The translations under genes and the position numbers were made by a program. Under the pieces are notes generated by a model. It searched no databases and was not told where the DNA came from. It saw only the letters and a program-made list of their open reading frames with translations. Shown in pieces: positions 37,019 through 43,967 of a DNA stretch of 45,345 nt. The stretch is taken from assembly GCA_023150375.1 (NCBI GenBank), contig JAKLLA010000026.1, forward strand, positions 1-45,345, given 5' to 3'. Source of the stretch: Burkholderiaceae bacterium (lineage in GTDB: Bacteria; Pseudomonadota; Gammaproteobacteria; Burkholderiales; Burkholderiaceae_C). The number at the start of each line of letters is the position of its first letter. The stretch's first letter is position 1.

Positions 37019-38689
37019 TCACACCCGGTTCCAGTCGAAGGACGCCTTTTCGCCCTTGCCGTAGACCTTCAGCGCACCCTTCTCACCCACGGCGTTCGGG
37101 CGGATGAAGATCCAGTTCTGCCAGGCCGACAGGCGGCCGAAGATGCGGGTGACCATGTTCTCCTTGCCGGCGAAGCGCAGGTTGGCCTCCAGGCCGGTGA
37201 GCGAGTCGGGCGACATGCTGGCGCGCTCCTCCAGCACCAGGCGCACCTCGTCGGCCCAGTCGATGTCGTCCAGCGCGGCGGTCACCAGGCCCAGCCTGGC
37301 GGCGGCGTCGCCGTCGAGCGCCTGGCCGATCGCGGCGCGGGCGGCCCCCATCGGGCCCTCTTCCTCGTAGAAGCGGCGCGCCAGGCGGGACTGGTCGTTC
37401 ACCATCGGGAAGGTGCCGAAGTTCAGCTCGGACAGCGTCAGCTTCGGCTCCTGCGCCGGCTCGTTGGGCAGGATGGCCATGTAGGTGCGGTCGGCGCAGA
37501 AGGCCAGCTCGGCCAGCGTGCCGGCGAAGCAGGAGCCCGGCTCGATCAGCGCGATCAGCGTGCGCGAGGACACATCCAGCCGCGCCAGCGTGCGGCGCAG
37601 CGCGCCCGTCACTTCCCGCACGAACCAGTGGCCGGCGTGCTGCTGCAGCGCGGCGTCGCAGGCCAGCACCGCAGCGGCGTCGCCCTCGGTCTTGAGGATC
37701 CAGGTGCCGATGTCCAGCTCGTTGGTGCGCAGGTGCAGGATGGCGTCGTCCAGCTCGCGCTGCATCGCGAAGGGCCACCAGGCGGTGCCCGCGGCCTCGA
37801 TGCCGGCGACGTCGGCCGGCTGCGCGGTCTTCGGTGCGCGCACCGTGATCGTCACGTTCCGCCTGGCGCGGTCGATCACCACGCCCACGTTCGGGTACTG
37901 CACACCGTCGGCCGTGAATTCGCGCGTCAGCGGCGTCAGCGCCACGCCCTTGCCGTCGGCCGGGCGGTCGCTTTGCTCGGCCAGCCTGGCGGCGCGCTCC
38001 TGCACCACCTGGGCAAACTGCTGCGGCTTGGCGATCGCGTCCACCAGGCGCCAGTCGACCGCGCGCTGGCCGCGCACGCCCTCCGTCGTGGTGCAGAAGA
38101 TGTCGGCCAGGTCGTGGCGCACCTTGCGCTTGTCGGTCACGCGGGTCAGGCCGCCGGTGCCCGGCAGCACGCCCAGCAGCGGCACCTCCGGCAGCGAGAC
38201 GGCCGAGCTGCGGTCGTCCACCAGCACCAGGTCGTCACAGGCCAGCGCCACCTCGTAGCCGCCGCCGGCGCACGACCCGTTGATGGCCGCCAGGAACTTC
38301 AGGCCGCTGTGCTTGCTGGAATCCTCGATGCCGTTGCGGGTCTCGTTGGTGAACTTGCAGAAGTTCACCTTCCAGGCGTGCGTCGACAGGCCGAGCATGA
38401 AGATGTTGGCGCCCGAGCAGAACACGCGGTCGCGCTGGCTGGTCAGGATGACCGTGCGCACCTCCGGATGCTCGAAGCGGATGCGGTTGAGCGCATCGTG
38501 CAGCTCGATGTCCACGCCCAGGTCGTAGCTGTTGAGCTTGAGCTTGTAGCCGGGGCGGATGCCGGCGTTCTCGTCCACGCCCATCGCCAGCGTGGCGACG
38601 TTGCCCTCGAAGCTCAGCTTCCAGTGGCGGTAGCGCGAGGGGTCGGTCTGGTAGTCGACGCGGGACAGGTCGGCAGTGGCAGTGCTCAT
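37019..38689 (-). CDS. boxC: 2,3-epoxybenzoyl-CoA dihydrolase BoxC
   Basis: A 556-residue crotonase-superfamily enzyme that opens the ring of epoxybenzoyl-CoA with two water molecules, yielding dehydroadipyl-CoA semialdehyde and formate. The N-terminus FEGNVATLAMGVDENAGIRPGYKLKLNSYDLGVDIELHDALNRIRFEHPEV and the oxyanion-hole region FCSGANIFMLG...AAINGSCAGGGYEVALACDD are typical. The start at 38689 (MSTATADLSRVDYQ) is chosen over 38755. It is the first gene of boxC-boxB-boxA-maoC. CoA ligase and the BoxD aldehyde dehydrogenase are not in the window. Confidence 0.98.
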   Translation of the reverse strand: MSTATADLSRVDYQTDPSRYRHWKLSFEGNVATLAMGVDENAGIRPGYKLKLNSYDLGVDIELHDALNRIRFEHPEVRTVILTSQRDRVFCSGANIFMLGLSTHAWKVNFCKFTNETRNGIEDSSKHSGLKFLAAINGSCAGGGYEVALACDDLVLVDDRSSAVSLPEVPLLGVLPGTGGLTRVTDKRKVRHDLADIFCTTTEGVRGQRAVDWRLVDAIAKPQQFAQVVQERAARLAEQSDRPADGKGVALTPLTREFTADGVQYPNVGVVIDRARRNVTITVRAPKTAQPADVAGIEAAGTAWWPFAMQRELDDAILHLRTNELDIGTWILKTEGDAAAVLACDAALQQHAGHWFVREVTGALRRTLARLDVSSRTLIALIEPGSCFAGTLAELAFCADRTYMAILPNEPAQEPKLTLSELNFGTFPMVNDQSRLARRFYEEEGPMGAARAAIGQALDGDAAARLGLVTAALDDIDWADEVRLVLEERASMSPDSLTGLEANLRFAGKENMVTRIFGRLSAWQNWIFIRPNAVGEKGALKVYGKGEKASFDWNRV

Positions 38690-38757
38690 CAGGGGCTCCT
38701 CGGCAGTGCGGGACAGGCACAGAACAATAGTGCACGTCTTGGGCTTCGATGACATGC

Positions 38758-38787
38758 ATCATATTGCCTGTCATTGCCCATGGTCAA
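38758..38787 (-). promoter_or_regulatory. Promoter of boxCBA
   Basis: On the minus strand TTGACC (38787-38782), an 18-base spacer and TATGAT (38763-38758), with transcription starting near 38751. The -35 lies within an 18-bp imperfect palindrome (38772-38789, centre CCATGG). A TGCA (38755-38758) overlaps the -10 edge and another lies at 38731-38734. Confidence 0.75.
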
Positions 38788-38846
38788 TGGTGGCACCCCC
38801 GAGGGATCGCCGCACAAGGGAAAACACCGAGAGGAGAGGGGCTCTA

Positions 38847-38866
38847 ACATGCACTTAAGTGCATGT
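38847..38866. promoter_or_regulatory. Perfect 20-bp palindrome, candidate BoxR operator
   Basis: ACATGCACTTAAGTGCATGT is self-complementary over all 20 bases and contains TGCA-N6-TGCA. To my knowledge the BzdR/BoxR regulators of benzoate operons recognise TGCA repeats with 6-base spacing. It lies about 100 bases upstream of the box start site and 17 bases before the ribA stop. Confidence 0.6.
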
Positions 38867-38882
38867 CGCCGGATCGACCCTG

Positions 38883-39503
38883 TCAGCGTGTCAGCAGATG
38901 CCCCAGCCGGACCCGCTTGGCCTGCAGGTAGCTGGCGTTCTCGGGGTTGGCGTCGATCTCGTGCGGCTCGCGCTGCACGATGACGATGCCGGCGTTGCGC
39001 AGCGCCAGCAGCTTGAGCGGGTTGTTGCTCATCAGGCAGACCGAGCGCACGCCCAGATCCTGCAGGATCGCGGCGGCCGCCTCGAAGCGGCGGCTGTCGG
39101 CCGGGTGGCCCAGCGCCAGATTGGCGTCCACCGTGTCCAGCCCCTGATCCTGCAGCGTGTAGGCACGCAGCTTCTGGTCGATGCCGATGCCACGGCCTTC
39201 GTGCCCGCGCATGTAGATGATCAGGCCGCGACCGGCCTCGGTGATGCGCTGCATCGCCTTGTGCAGCTGCGGACCGCAGTCGCAGCGCAGCGAACCGAAG
39301 ATGTCGCCGGTCATGCACTCGGAGTGCACGCGCACCAGCAGCTCGTCGCCGGCCACGTCGCCCCGATGCAGGGCGAGATGCTCGATGCGGGTGCTCTCGT
39401 CGAAGTAACTCGTGATCGTGAACTCGCCCCAGGCGGTGGGCAGGCGGGCACTGGCGCCCTTGACGATCTGGGCAGGGGGTTCGGGAGCCGTGGCAGGCAT
39501 CAT
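38883..39503 (-). CDS. ribA: GTP cyclohydrolase II
   Basis: A 206-residue enzyme that starts riboflavin synthesis by opening the imidazole ring of GTP. The zinc ligands are Cys63, Cys74 and Cys76 in HSECMTGDIFGSLRCDCGPQL. The catalytic and substrate segments YMRGHEGRGIGIDQKLRAYTLQDQGLDTVDANLALGHPADSRRF are intact. It is a stand-alone RibA, not a RibBA fusion. The start is the first of two consecutive ATG codons (39503 or 39500). No FMN riboswitch is seen upstream. The box promoter lies downstream of its stop. Confidence 0.97.
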   Translation of the reverse strand: MMPATAPEPPAQIVKGASARLPTAWGEFTITSYFDESTRIEHLALHRGDVAGDELLVRVHSECMTGDIFGSLRCDCGPQLHKAMQRITEAGRGLIIYMRGHEGRGIGIDQKLRAYTLQDQGLDTVDANLALGHPADSRRFEAAAAILQDLGVRSVCLMSNNPLKLLALRNAGIVIVQREPHEIDANPENASYLQAKRVRLGHLLTR

Positions 39504-39926
39504 GGGCAACGGGCCGCGGTGGTCGGGCCGGACGGAGCCCGGCGCCCCCGTCGGCCGAACGTGGATCGGAAGGCAGTGCCTATTGTGCGGCCTCGGACGC
39601 GGCAACCGCCTGCACCGGGGCAAGCCCGGGCGCCGCCGTCCGGCCGACGGCACCGGCCCGGCCGGCCGGCGCAGTCCACCGCTGCGACGGCGATGGACTC
39701 GGGTTAGCCCGGATGGCATCATGTGGACATCATGTCCTCCGGTTCCTTCCCCCTGCGGCCCTCGGTGGCCTTCTCGTTTCGCGCTGCCCGGCGCCGCCAC
39801 GCCCGTCCGGCCGCCTGGCCGCGCCCCTGGCTGCGTCTGCTGGCCCGCATGCTGCTGACCCTGGCGGGCGGCCTGCGCCGGCCGCGTCGGGCTCGCTGAC
39901 GGCCCCCCGCTGCGCGCCTGCGACCG
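39504..39926. other. Gap between ribA and the flavodoxin-like gene
   Basis: A 423-base GC-rich stretch between divergent genes. Apart from the doubtful small frame at 39732-39899 I see no gene, RNA or clear promoter. FMN riboswitch sequence elements are absent. Confidence 0.5.
39732..39899 (+). CDS. Possible small Arg-rich protein, uncertain
   Basis: A 55-residue frame starting MSSGSFPLRPSVAFSFRAARRRHARP and ending LLTLAGGLRRPRRAR. It lies 27 bases before the flavodoxin-like gene on the same strand. It is strongly basic with one short hydrophobic stretch. There is no clear Shine-Dalgarno, and Arg-rich frames are common by chance in GC-rich DNA. I list it only as a candidate. Confidence 0.2.
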   Translation: MSSGSFPLRPSVAFSFRAARRRHARPAAWPRPWLRLLARMLLTLAGGLRRPRRAR

Positions 39927-40484
39927 ATGTCCGCGTCGCCCGAGTCGGCCGACACGGCTGGCTGCCGCCTGCTGATCGTCTGGCACTCCGGCACCGGCGG
40001 CGCACGGCAGATGGCTGCCGCGGCCGCGGCAGGAGCCCGCCGCGAGGCTCGACACGCGGACGGCACGACGGACCCCGACGCGGCGCGCTCGGTGCGGCTG
40101 CAGCACGCCTCACGCACCCGGCCGGCCGACTTCCTTGCCGCGCAGGGCTTCCTGTTCGTGACGCCGGAATACCTGGGCACGATGGCCGGGCGGATGAAGG
40201 ACTGCTTCGACCGCTGCTACTACCCCCTGCTCGACGCCCTGGCCGGCCGCCCCTATGCCAGCCTGATCTGCGCCGGCAGCGACGGCAGCGGCGCGGCCCG
40301 GCAGATCGCCCGCATCGCCACCGGCTGGCGCCTGCAGGCCGTGGCCGAGCCGCTGATCGTCTGCACCCACGCGCAGACGCCGGCCCAGATCGCCGCGCCC
40401 AAGCGCATCACCGCCGCCGACCTGCAGCGCTGCGAGGAACTCGGCGCCGCCCTGGCCGCCGGGCTGGCGCTGGGGGTGTTCTGA
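39927..40484 (+). CDS. Flavodoxin/NADPH-dependent FMN reductase-like protein
   Basis: A 185-residue protein with the flavodoxin fold. CRLLIVWHSGTGGARQMAAAAAAGA near residues 13-37 is the phosphate-binding loop (SGTGG-type). FLFVTPEYLGTMAGRMKDCFDRCYYPLLDALAGRPYASLICAGSDG is the second flavin contact region and closely follows the NADPH-dependent FMN reductase pattern (TPEYxGxxxGxxKDxxDR). It would reduce or carry FMN in the cytoplasm. It is divergent from ribA, though a functional link is not shown. Confidence 0.9.
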   Translation: MSASPESADTAGCRLLIVWHSGTGGARQMAAAAAAGARREARHADGTTDPDAARSVRLQHASRTRPADFLAAQGFLFVTPEYLGTMAGRMKDCFDRCYYPLLDALAGRPYASLICAGSDGSGAARQIARIATGWRLQAVAEPLIVCTHAQTPAQIAAPKRITAADLQRCEELGAALAAGLALGVF

Positions 40485-40574
40485 GGGCGTTGCGCAGGCA
40501 GGGGCCGGACGCGGCGGCGGGCGAGTCCCGAGCCGCTCGCAGCCCCGCAGGGTTGCGCGGCCCGGGTTGCAGGA

Positions 40575-40600
40575 GGGGCAAAAGGCAAGACCTGACCCCA
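40575..40600 (+). repeat. GACCTGACCCC-type repeat, copy 1
   Basis: GGCAAAAGGCAAGACCTGACCCCA, just after the stop of the secreted hypothetical gene. The same sequence recurs at 41293 and 41386 in the same orientation. Similar short sequences flank REP-type transposase genes in other proteobacteria. Confidence 0.75.
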
Positions 40601-40605
40601 GGGGC

Positions 40606-41112
40606 TCACTTCTTCGCCGGCAGGCTGTACTCCGCCTTGAACATCGAGATGCTGTCCCACTCCGTCAGCGCCCGCCCGGTGGACTCGGTCGTGCCGCTGA
40701 TGCCCTCGAAGCGCCCGGTACCGCCCACCAGTCGGCCGCTGCCCTGCTGGATGCTGCGCGGCGGGCTGGTCACCTCGTTGCGCCCACTGCCTTCCTGCTG
40801 CAGCGTGGAGCCATCCTCGAAGGTGTAGGTGATCCTGGCGTTGTAGGTCAGCACCTTGGGGTCGTAGGAGGTGACCTGGCCGGACAGCGTGAAGGTCGCC
40901 ACGTCGCCGTTGGCGAACAGCGCCACGCCGCGGCGCTGGAACTGCCCGGTCGTGCGGTCCTGCGAGACGATGTAGCTCGTGCTGGTCCAGGCCATCGTGT
41001 CGGCCAGCGCGGGCGCCGCCGCCAGCAGCGCGGCCGCGGCGGTGAGCGTGACCGCGCCGATGCGCAGCAGGCGGGTCGTCGGCTTGAAGGTGGGGTTCGG
41101 CTTCTTCGTCAT
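40606..41112 (-). CDS. Secreted hypothetical beta-barrel-like protein
   Basis: A 168-residue protein with a signal peptide of about 37 residues (LRIGAVTLTAAAALLAAAPALA|D). The mature part is beta-rich, with SGQVTSYDPKVLTYNARITYTFEDGSTLQQEGSG and a GSGRLVGGTGRFEGISGTTESTGR segment. The GTGRFxGIxG pattern is found in allene-oxide-cyclase-like and related secreted barrels; I cannot assign a function. The start at 41112 follows GAGGAGCTGTC. It is flanked on both sides by the GACCTGACCCC repeats. Confidence 0.78.
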   Translation of the reverse strand: MTKKPNPTFKPTTRLLRIGAVTLTAAAALLAAAPALADTMAWTSTSYIVSQDRTTGQFQRRGVALFANGDVATFTLSGQVTSYDPKVLTYNARITYTFEDGSTLQQEGSGRNEVTSPPRSIQQGSGRLVGGTGRFEGISGTTESTGRALTEWDSISMFKAEYSLPAKK

Positions 41113-41292
41113 GACAGCTCCTCGAAGTCCTGCGTGCAGAGTGCTCCTGAGGCCCACATTTGCAAGCCCTCTCGAACGGATCGCTGATCTGGGTCAAGGC
41201 GTTTCGCGAAGCGGCCCCGGCCACCGGTTTCGGCAGGCCGCCGCCCCCGCGCGTCGTCCGGGCGGGCCTGCCCGGTGTGGAGGGCGAGGGCC

Positions 41293-41315
41293 GGCAAAAG
41301 CAAGACCTGACCCCA
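41293..41315 (+). repeat. GACCTGACCCC-type repeat, copy 2
   Basis: GGCAAAAGCAAGACCTGACC followed by CCA; it differs from copy 1 by a missing G. Confidence 0.75.
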
Positions 41316-41385
41316 GCGCCTGCGCGGGGCGGGGAAGGAAGCGAGAGGGCTGGCCTGGCTGGACAAGGCGGCGGTGGTCGGTGAT

Positions 41386-41410
41386 GGGCAAGAGGCGAGA
41401 CCTGACCCCT
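41386..41410 (+). repeat. GACCTGACCCC-type repeat, copy 3
   Basis: GGGCAAGAGGCGAGACCTGA followed by CCCCT; it has three changes from copy 1. It lies about 70 bases right of copy 2. Confidence 0.7.
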
Positions 41411-41519
41411 GAGACTCGTTGGGAATGACACCGGTCCCGGCGCCTCAACCGACTCAGGCCGCATGAAAAACTCATTGCAGATCAGTCACTTGGCGTGTGT
41501 TTCTCGAGAGGCGGCTGCT

Positions 41520-41969
41520 TCATATGTGCACCGGAATTTCTCTGACCGCGCACCCCAAAGCCGCCTCTAGAAGCTTGGTCTTCTCCTGCGAAAGACTCAT
41601 CTCGTTCGGGTTCATTGCCTCCAGGACGTAGCGCCCGAAAGCACATGGCCAACCATAGCTCAGCTCGTTCAGGGATACGTGAGTTCCGCAGCAGGGGGCG
41701 ACTGAACCCAGGTTTTTGAAATCGTCTTCTGCTGCGGATGACATCGCATCACCCCACCAGTCTTCAGCGTCTGCTTCGCAAGAAGGGCAATTGACTCCTG
41801 ACCAGTTGGCGCCGGGATCAACGAAGACGGGGTACTCCGTGAACGCAGATTGGATTTCTTCCGCCATCGGAAGGAAGGAGACCAATAGACGCTCCGCTGC
41901 TTGAGCCTGCGAAGGACTGGGTTGGTAGTGAGGATCTACCGGAACGTAGCGAAGCCAGTTGTCGGACAT
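41520..41969 (-). CDS. Hypothetical protein with Cys motifs
   Basis: A 149-residue acidic protein with no family I recognise. It has CPSCEADAEDWWGD near residue 72 and APCCGTHVSLNELSYGWPCAFGRYVLEAMNP near 100, so a zinc site from CPSC and CC is possible. The small size, the orphan position and a lower GC content than the core genes suggest an accessory gene of the immunity-protein or cassette kind; this is only a suggestion. The start at 41969 (MSDNWLRYVPVDPHY) is chosen over 42002. Confidence 0.7.
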   Translation of the reverse strand: MSDNWLRYVPVDPHYQPSPSQAQAAERLLVSFLPMAEEIQSAFTEYPVFVDPGANWSGVNCPSCEADAEDWWGDAMSSAAEDDFKNLGSVAPCCGTHVSLNELSYGWPCAFGRYVLEAMNPNEMSLSQEKTKLLEAALGCAVREIPVHI

Positions 41970-42009
41970 GAGCCGCCTAACGAATGAAAGGGACTTCCCC
42001 ATCCCAGGC

Positions 42010-42165
42010 TCCGCGAGCGGCCGCTTGCAAGCCGCGCACGAAGTGCCACGACGATGGGGTTCTCGGCCAACTCATCGGATATCCCGCCAAGAGAAGCTGA
42101 TGCCCATTGTCATGCTCGGAATCGACCTCGCCAAGAACGTGTTTGCCCTGCATGGGCTGAACGAA
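42010..42165 (+). pseudogene. IS110-family transposase, N-terminal remnant
   Basis: From 42100 the sequence reads MPIVMLGIDLAKNVFALHGL, the start of IS110-type DEDD transposases, where the Asp in GIDLAKN is catalytic. The match ends after about 22 codons and the frame then runs into unrelated sequence and stops at 42339. The 90 bases before it probably belong to the left end of the same IS. All other catalytic parts are missing. Confidence 0.75.
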
Positions 42166-42506
42166 GAAGGACTGTTCGGGCATGAGCAGTTGTCGGAAAG
42201 ATTGAATCAGGCTTGTTGCAGAAAACGTGCGCTCGAAGATGCATCACACAGGGCAGACCGGCAGCAGGTGAACTCGACTAACCCTGCGTGGGCCTCCTCT
42301 CGCGAGGCTGCCCACGACGAACGAATGGAGTCCTGCTGAGAGGTTGGTATCTGGGTCCGAACCGCCCGCAGTGCAACAAGGCCGTTCGTAGATGTGCAGT
42401 CTGTTCCTCGTGTCAGTGCTCCGACAGCGCATGGCGTGGGAGGAACTCAGGAATTCAATACCGTCTTGACGGGGTATCGACTCGATGGGAAGTCTTTGTA
42501 GAGGGG
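42166..42506. other. Stretch without recognisable features
   Basis: About 340 bases between the IS110 remnant and the next gene. No gene, RNA or repeat is recognised except a GGGGTCAGG (42503-42511), which is the reverse complement of part of the GACCTGACCCC repeat. Confidence 0.4.
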
Positions 42507-42890
42507 TCAGGCAACACCGCTGCCCCACTCCTTGAAACCAGCAACCAACTCACTGCTTCTTTCATCCAGTTGCTTCACGTAAGGGCGATCGACCCCCATT
42601 GTGACGACAACCAAAAATCGATCGTCACCATCTTGCACCAAAAACCTTCTTGAATAGTGTTGCAACGCAAACAATCCATAAGTCACCTGTTCGGTGCCTG
42701 GCCGGATCGTAGCCCTACCGCCGTCGAGAAATGTTCTCCCGGACTCGTCCACCCCACGAAAATCCTTAACCCTCGAGAACGCCAACTTTCGCTCGTACCT
42801 GACGCACGCCCGGCTCGAGACGAAGACAGTTGCAACGTACATCAGTAGACCGATGAGAAAGAGGTTCTGGGCAATGAAGTCGATTGACAT
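42507..42890 (-). CDS. Hypothetical membrane-anchored protein
   Basis: A 127-residue protein. One membrane helix near the N-terminus (FIAQNLFLIGLLMYVATVFV, about residues 5-25) is followed by a soluble domain with ERKLAFSRVKDFRGVDESGRTFLDGGRATIRPGTEQVTYGLFALQHYSRRFLVQDGDDRFLVVV. I do not recognise the family. AGGAG lies nine bases before the ATG. Codon use is less GC-rich than in the core genome, and the gene sits between an IS110 remnant and the 20-bp repeat array, so it is probably part of an acquired segment. Confidence 0.72.
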   Translation of the reverse strand: MSIDFIAQNLFLIGLLMYVATVFVSSRACVRYERKLAFSRVKDFRGVDESGRTFLDGGRATIRPGTEQVTYGLFALQHYSRRFLVQDGDDRFLVVVTMGVDRPYVKQLDERSSELVAGFKEWGSGVA

Positions 42891-42952
42891 TTCTCGCTCC
42901 TACTCTTGAACAGCGGCCTTTGGTGTTGCCAAACTTGTCGTGTACCGCCGCT

Positions 42953-43052
42953 CGCTCGACAACACCAGCGACCGCTCGATAACATCCCGATCCGCACAAT
43001 AACGTCACCACTTGCCAAACAACAAGGCGCCACGCTCGATAACATCGACGTC
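42953..43052. repeat. Five degenerate 20-bp tandem repeats
   Basis: Units begin at 42953, 42973, 42993, 43013 and 43033, exactly 20 bases apart. Units 1, 2 and 5 share CGCTCGAYAACAYC, unit 3 reads CGCACAATAACGTC, and unit 4 is weaker (TGCCAAACAACAAG). The period is not a multiple of three, so it does not reflect protein repeats. It lies upstream of the hypothetical membrane gene and near the right edge of the low-GC segment. Confidence 0.7.
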
Positions 43053-43186
43053 GCTGCGACCCCGTCGTTCGCATCGGCTGATTTGACACGGATCAGGTCG
43101 AACACCCCGCCTGCCTATCTGCAAGAACCAGCATAAATGCACAACGGGTCACCGTCCATCCACCTTGCGTGGGAGCAAGGCGAAGG

Positions 43187-43770
43187 AACGGCGGGCGGGG
43201 CGATCCAGTGGGCGAACTGGCCGGCTTCGGGCACGCGGCCCATCAGGGACGGCACGTAGGTGCGGTCGATCTCGTTGGGCAGCCCCTCCTGGTGGTGGTG
43301 GGTCCACTCGGCCTCGGAGAGCATGCGGCCGTCCGGGCTGACATGTACGTCGGTCGAAGACGCCGATCTTGCGGTGGAATCCCTTGTGCGGCAGCGTGAA
43401 GCGGAAGGGGATGCCCAGTTTGGCCGGCACGCGGTCGGCGCTCGAACCCAGCGGGTGGTCGTCGGCGATCCTGGTTTCTTCGAAGCGGCCCTTCAGGCCC
43501 GAGGTGCAGCAGGTCGCCGCGTTGGGCAACATCTCGGAGCCGCAGAGGGCATGAGCCTGCAGGTGCGCCCCAGCGGGTCGATGGCGGTGAGGATGCGGGG
43601 GGGGCGTCCGCAGCGCCGGAGCGGCGCTCGAGCAGGGCCCCGCCTTCCTCGCGGCCGCCGCGGCCGAAGTCGCGGGGCAGCAGGCAGGCCATCGCCCGGA
43701 GGGGCCGCCGTCCTCGGCGTCGATCTGGCGTCGAGGGGCGGCGGATGCCGCGGGCAGGTCGGCCGCCAGA
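43187..43770 (-). pseudogene. Decayed second boxB
   Basis: Read on the minus strand and across frames, BoxB-like pieces appear in order: DAEDGGP, LRAMACLLPRDFGRGGREEGGALLERRSGAADAP, AIDPLGRT, LPNAATCCTSGLKGRFEETRIADDHPLG, KLGIPFRFTLPHKGFHRKIGVFD, VSPDGRMLSEAEWTHH and RTYVPSLMGRVPEAGQFAHWIAPP. There are frameshifts (one near 43350). An internal loss removes the region that holds TEEAHHMF in the intact boxB, so the di-iron centre is gone. The N-terminal third is also absent. The divergence from the intact copy shows that it is not a recent duplicate. Confidence 0.88.
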
Positions 43771-43967
43771 CCCCGGTTCTTTTTGCATTTTTTTCATATC
43801 AGACCCCGCCGCCCCTGCCAACCACTCGAGCGAGTGATCTGCGCCGGGAACTGATGAATAATCGACTCGCGTCCCCTACAGTCGAGACGCTCGAGGAGGG
43901 CTGCTGGCTCGCGTACACACCGAGCAGGCGTGCCGGCCCAGCTGCTCATGCCGCCCAGGACGTCGTC

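Larger units (their letters stand above)
41113..41519. other. Intergenic stretch with two repeat copies
   Basis: No gene is supported in these 407 bases. It contains the second and third copies of the GACCTGACCCC repeat (41293-41315 and 41386-41410). Right of the third copy the base composition drops, which marks the left edge of the accessory segment. Confidence 0.6.

Noticed and set aside
39504..39730. FMN riboswitch upstream of ribA.
   Set aside because: The conserved RFN sequence blocks are not seen. The GC-rich inverted repeats there look like ordinary local symmetry.
41960..41985. GCCTAAC near the start of the 41969 gene, like an integron attC half site.
   Set aside because: No matching GTTRRRY at a suitable distance and no imperfect palindrome around it were found, so a gene-cassette reading is not supported.
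42953..43052. CRISPR array.
   Set aside because: The repeats are directly adjacent, degenerate and without spacers, and no cas gene is near.
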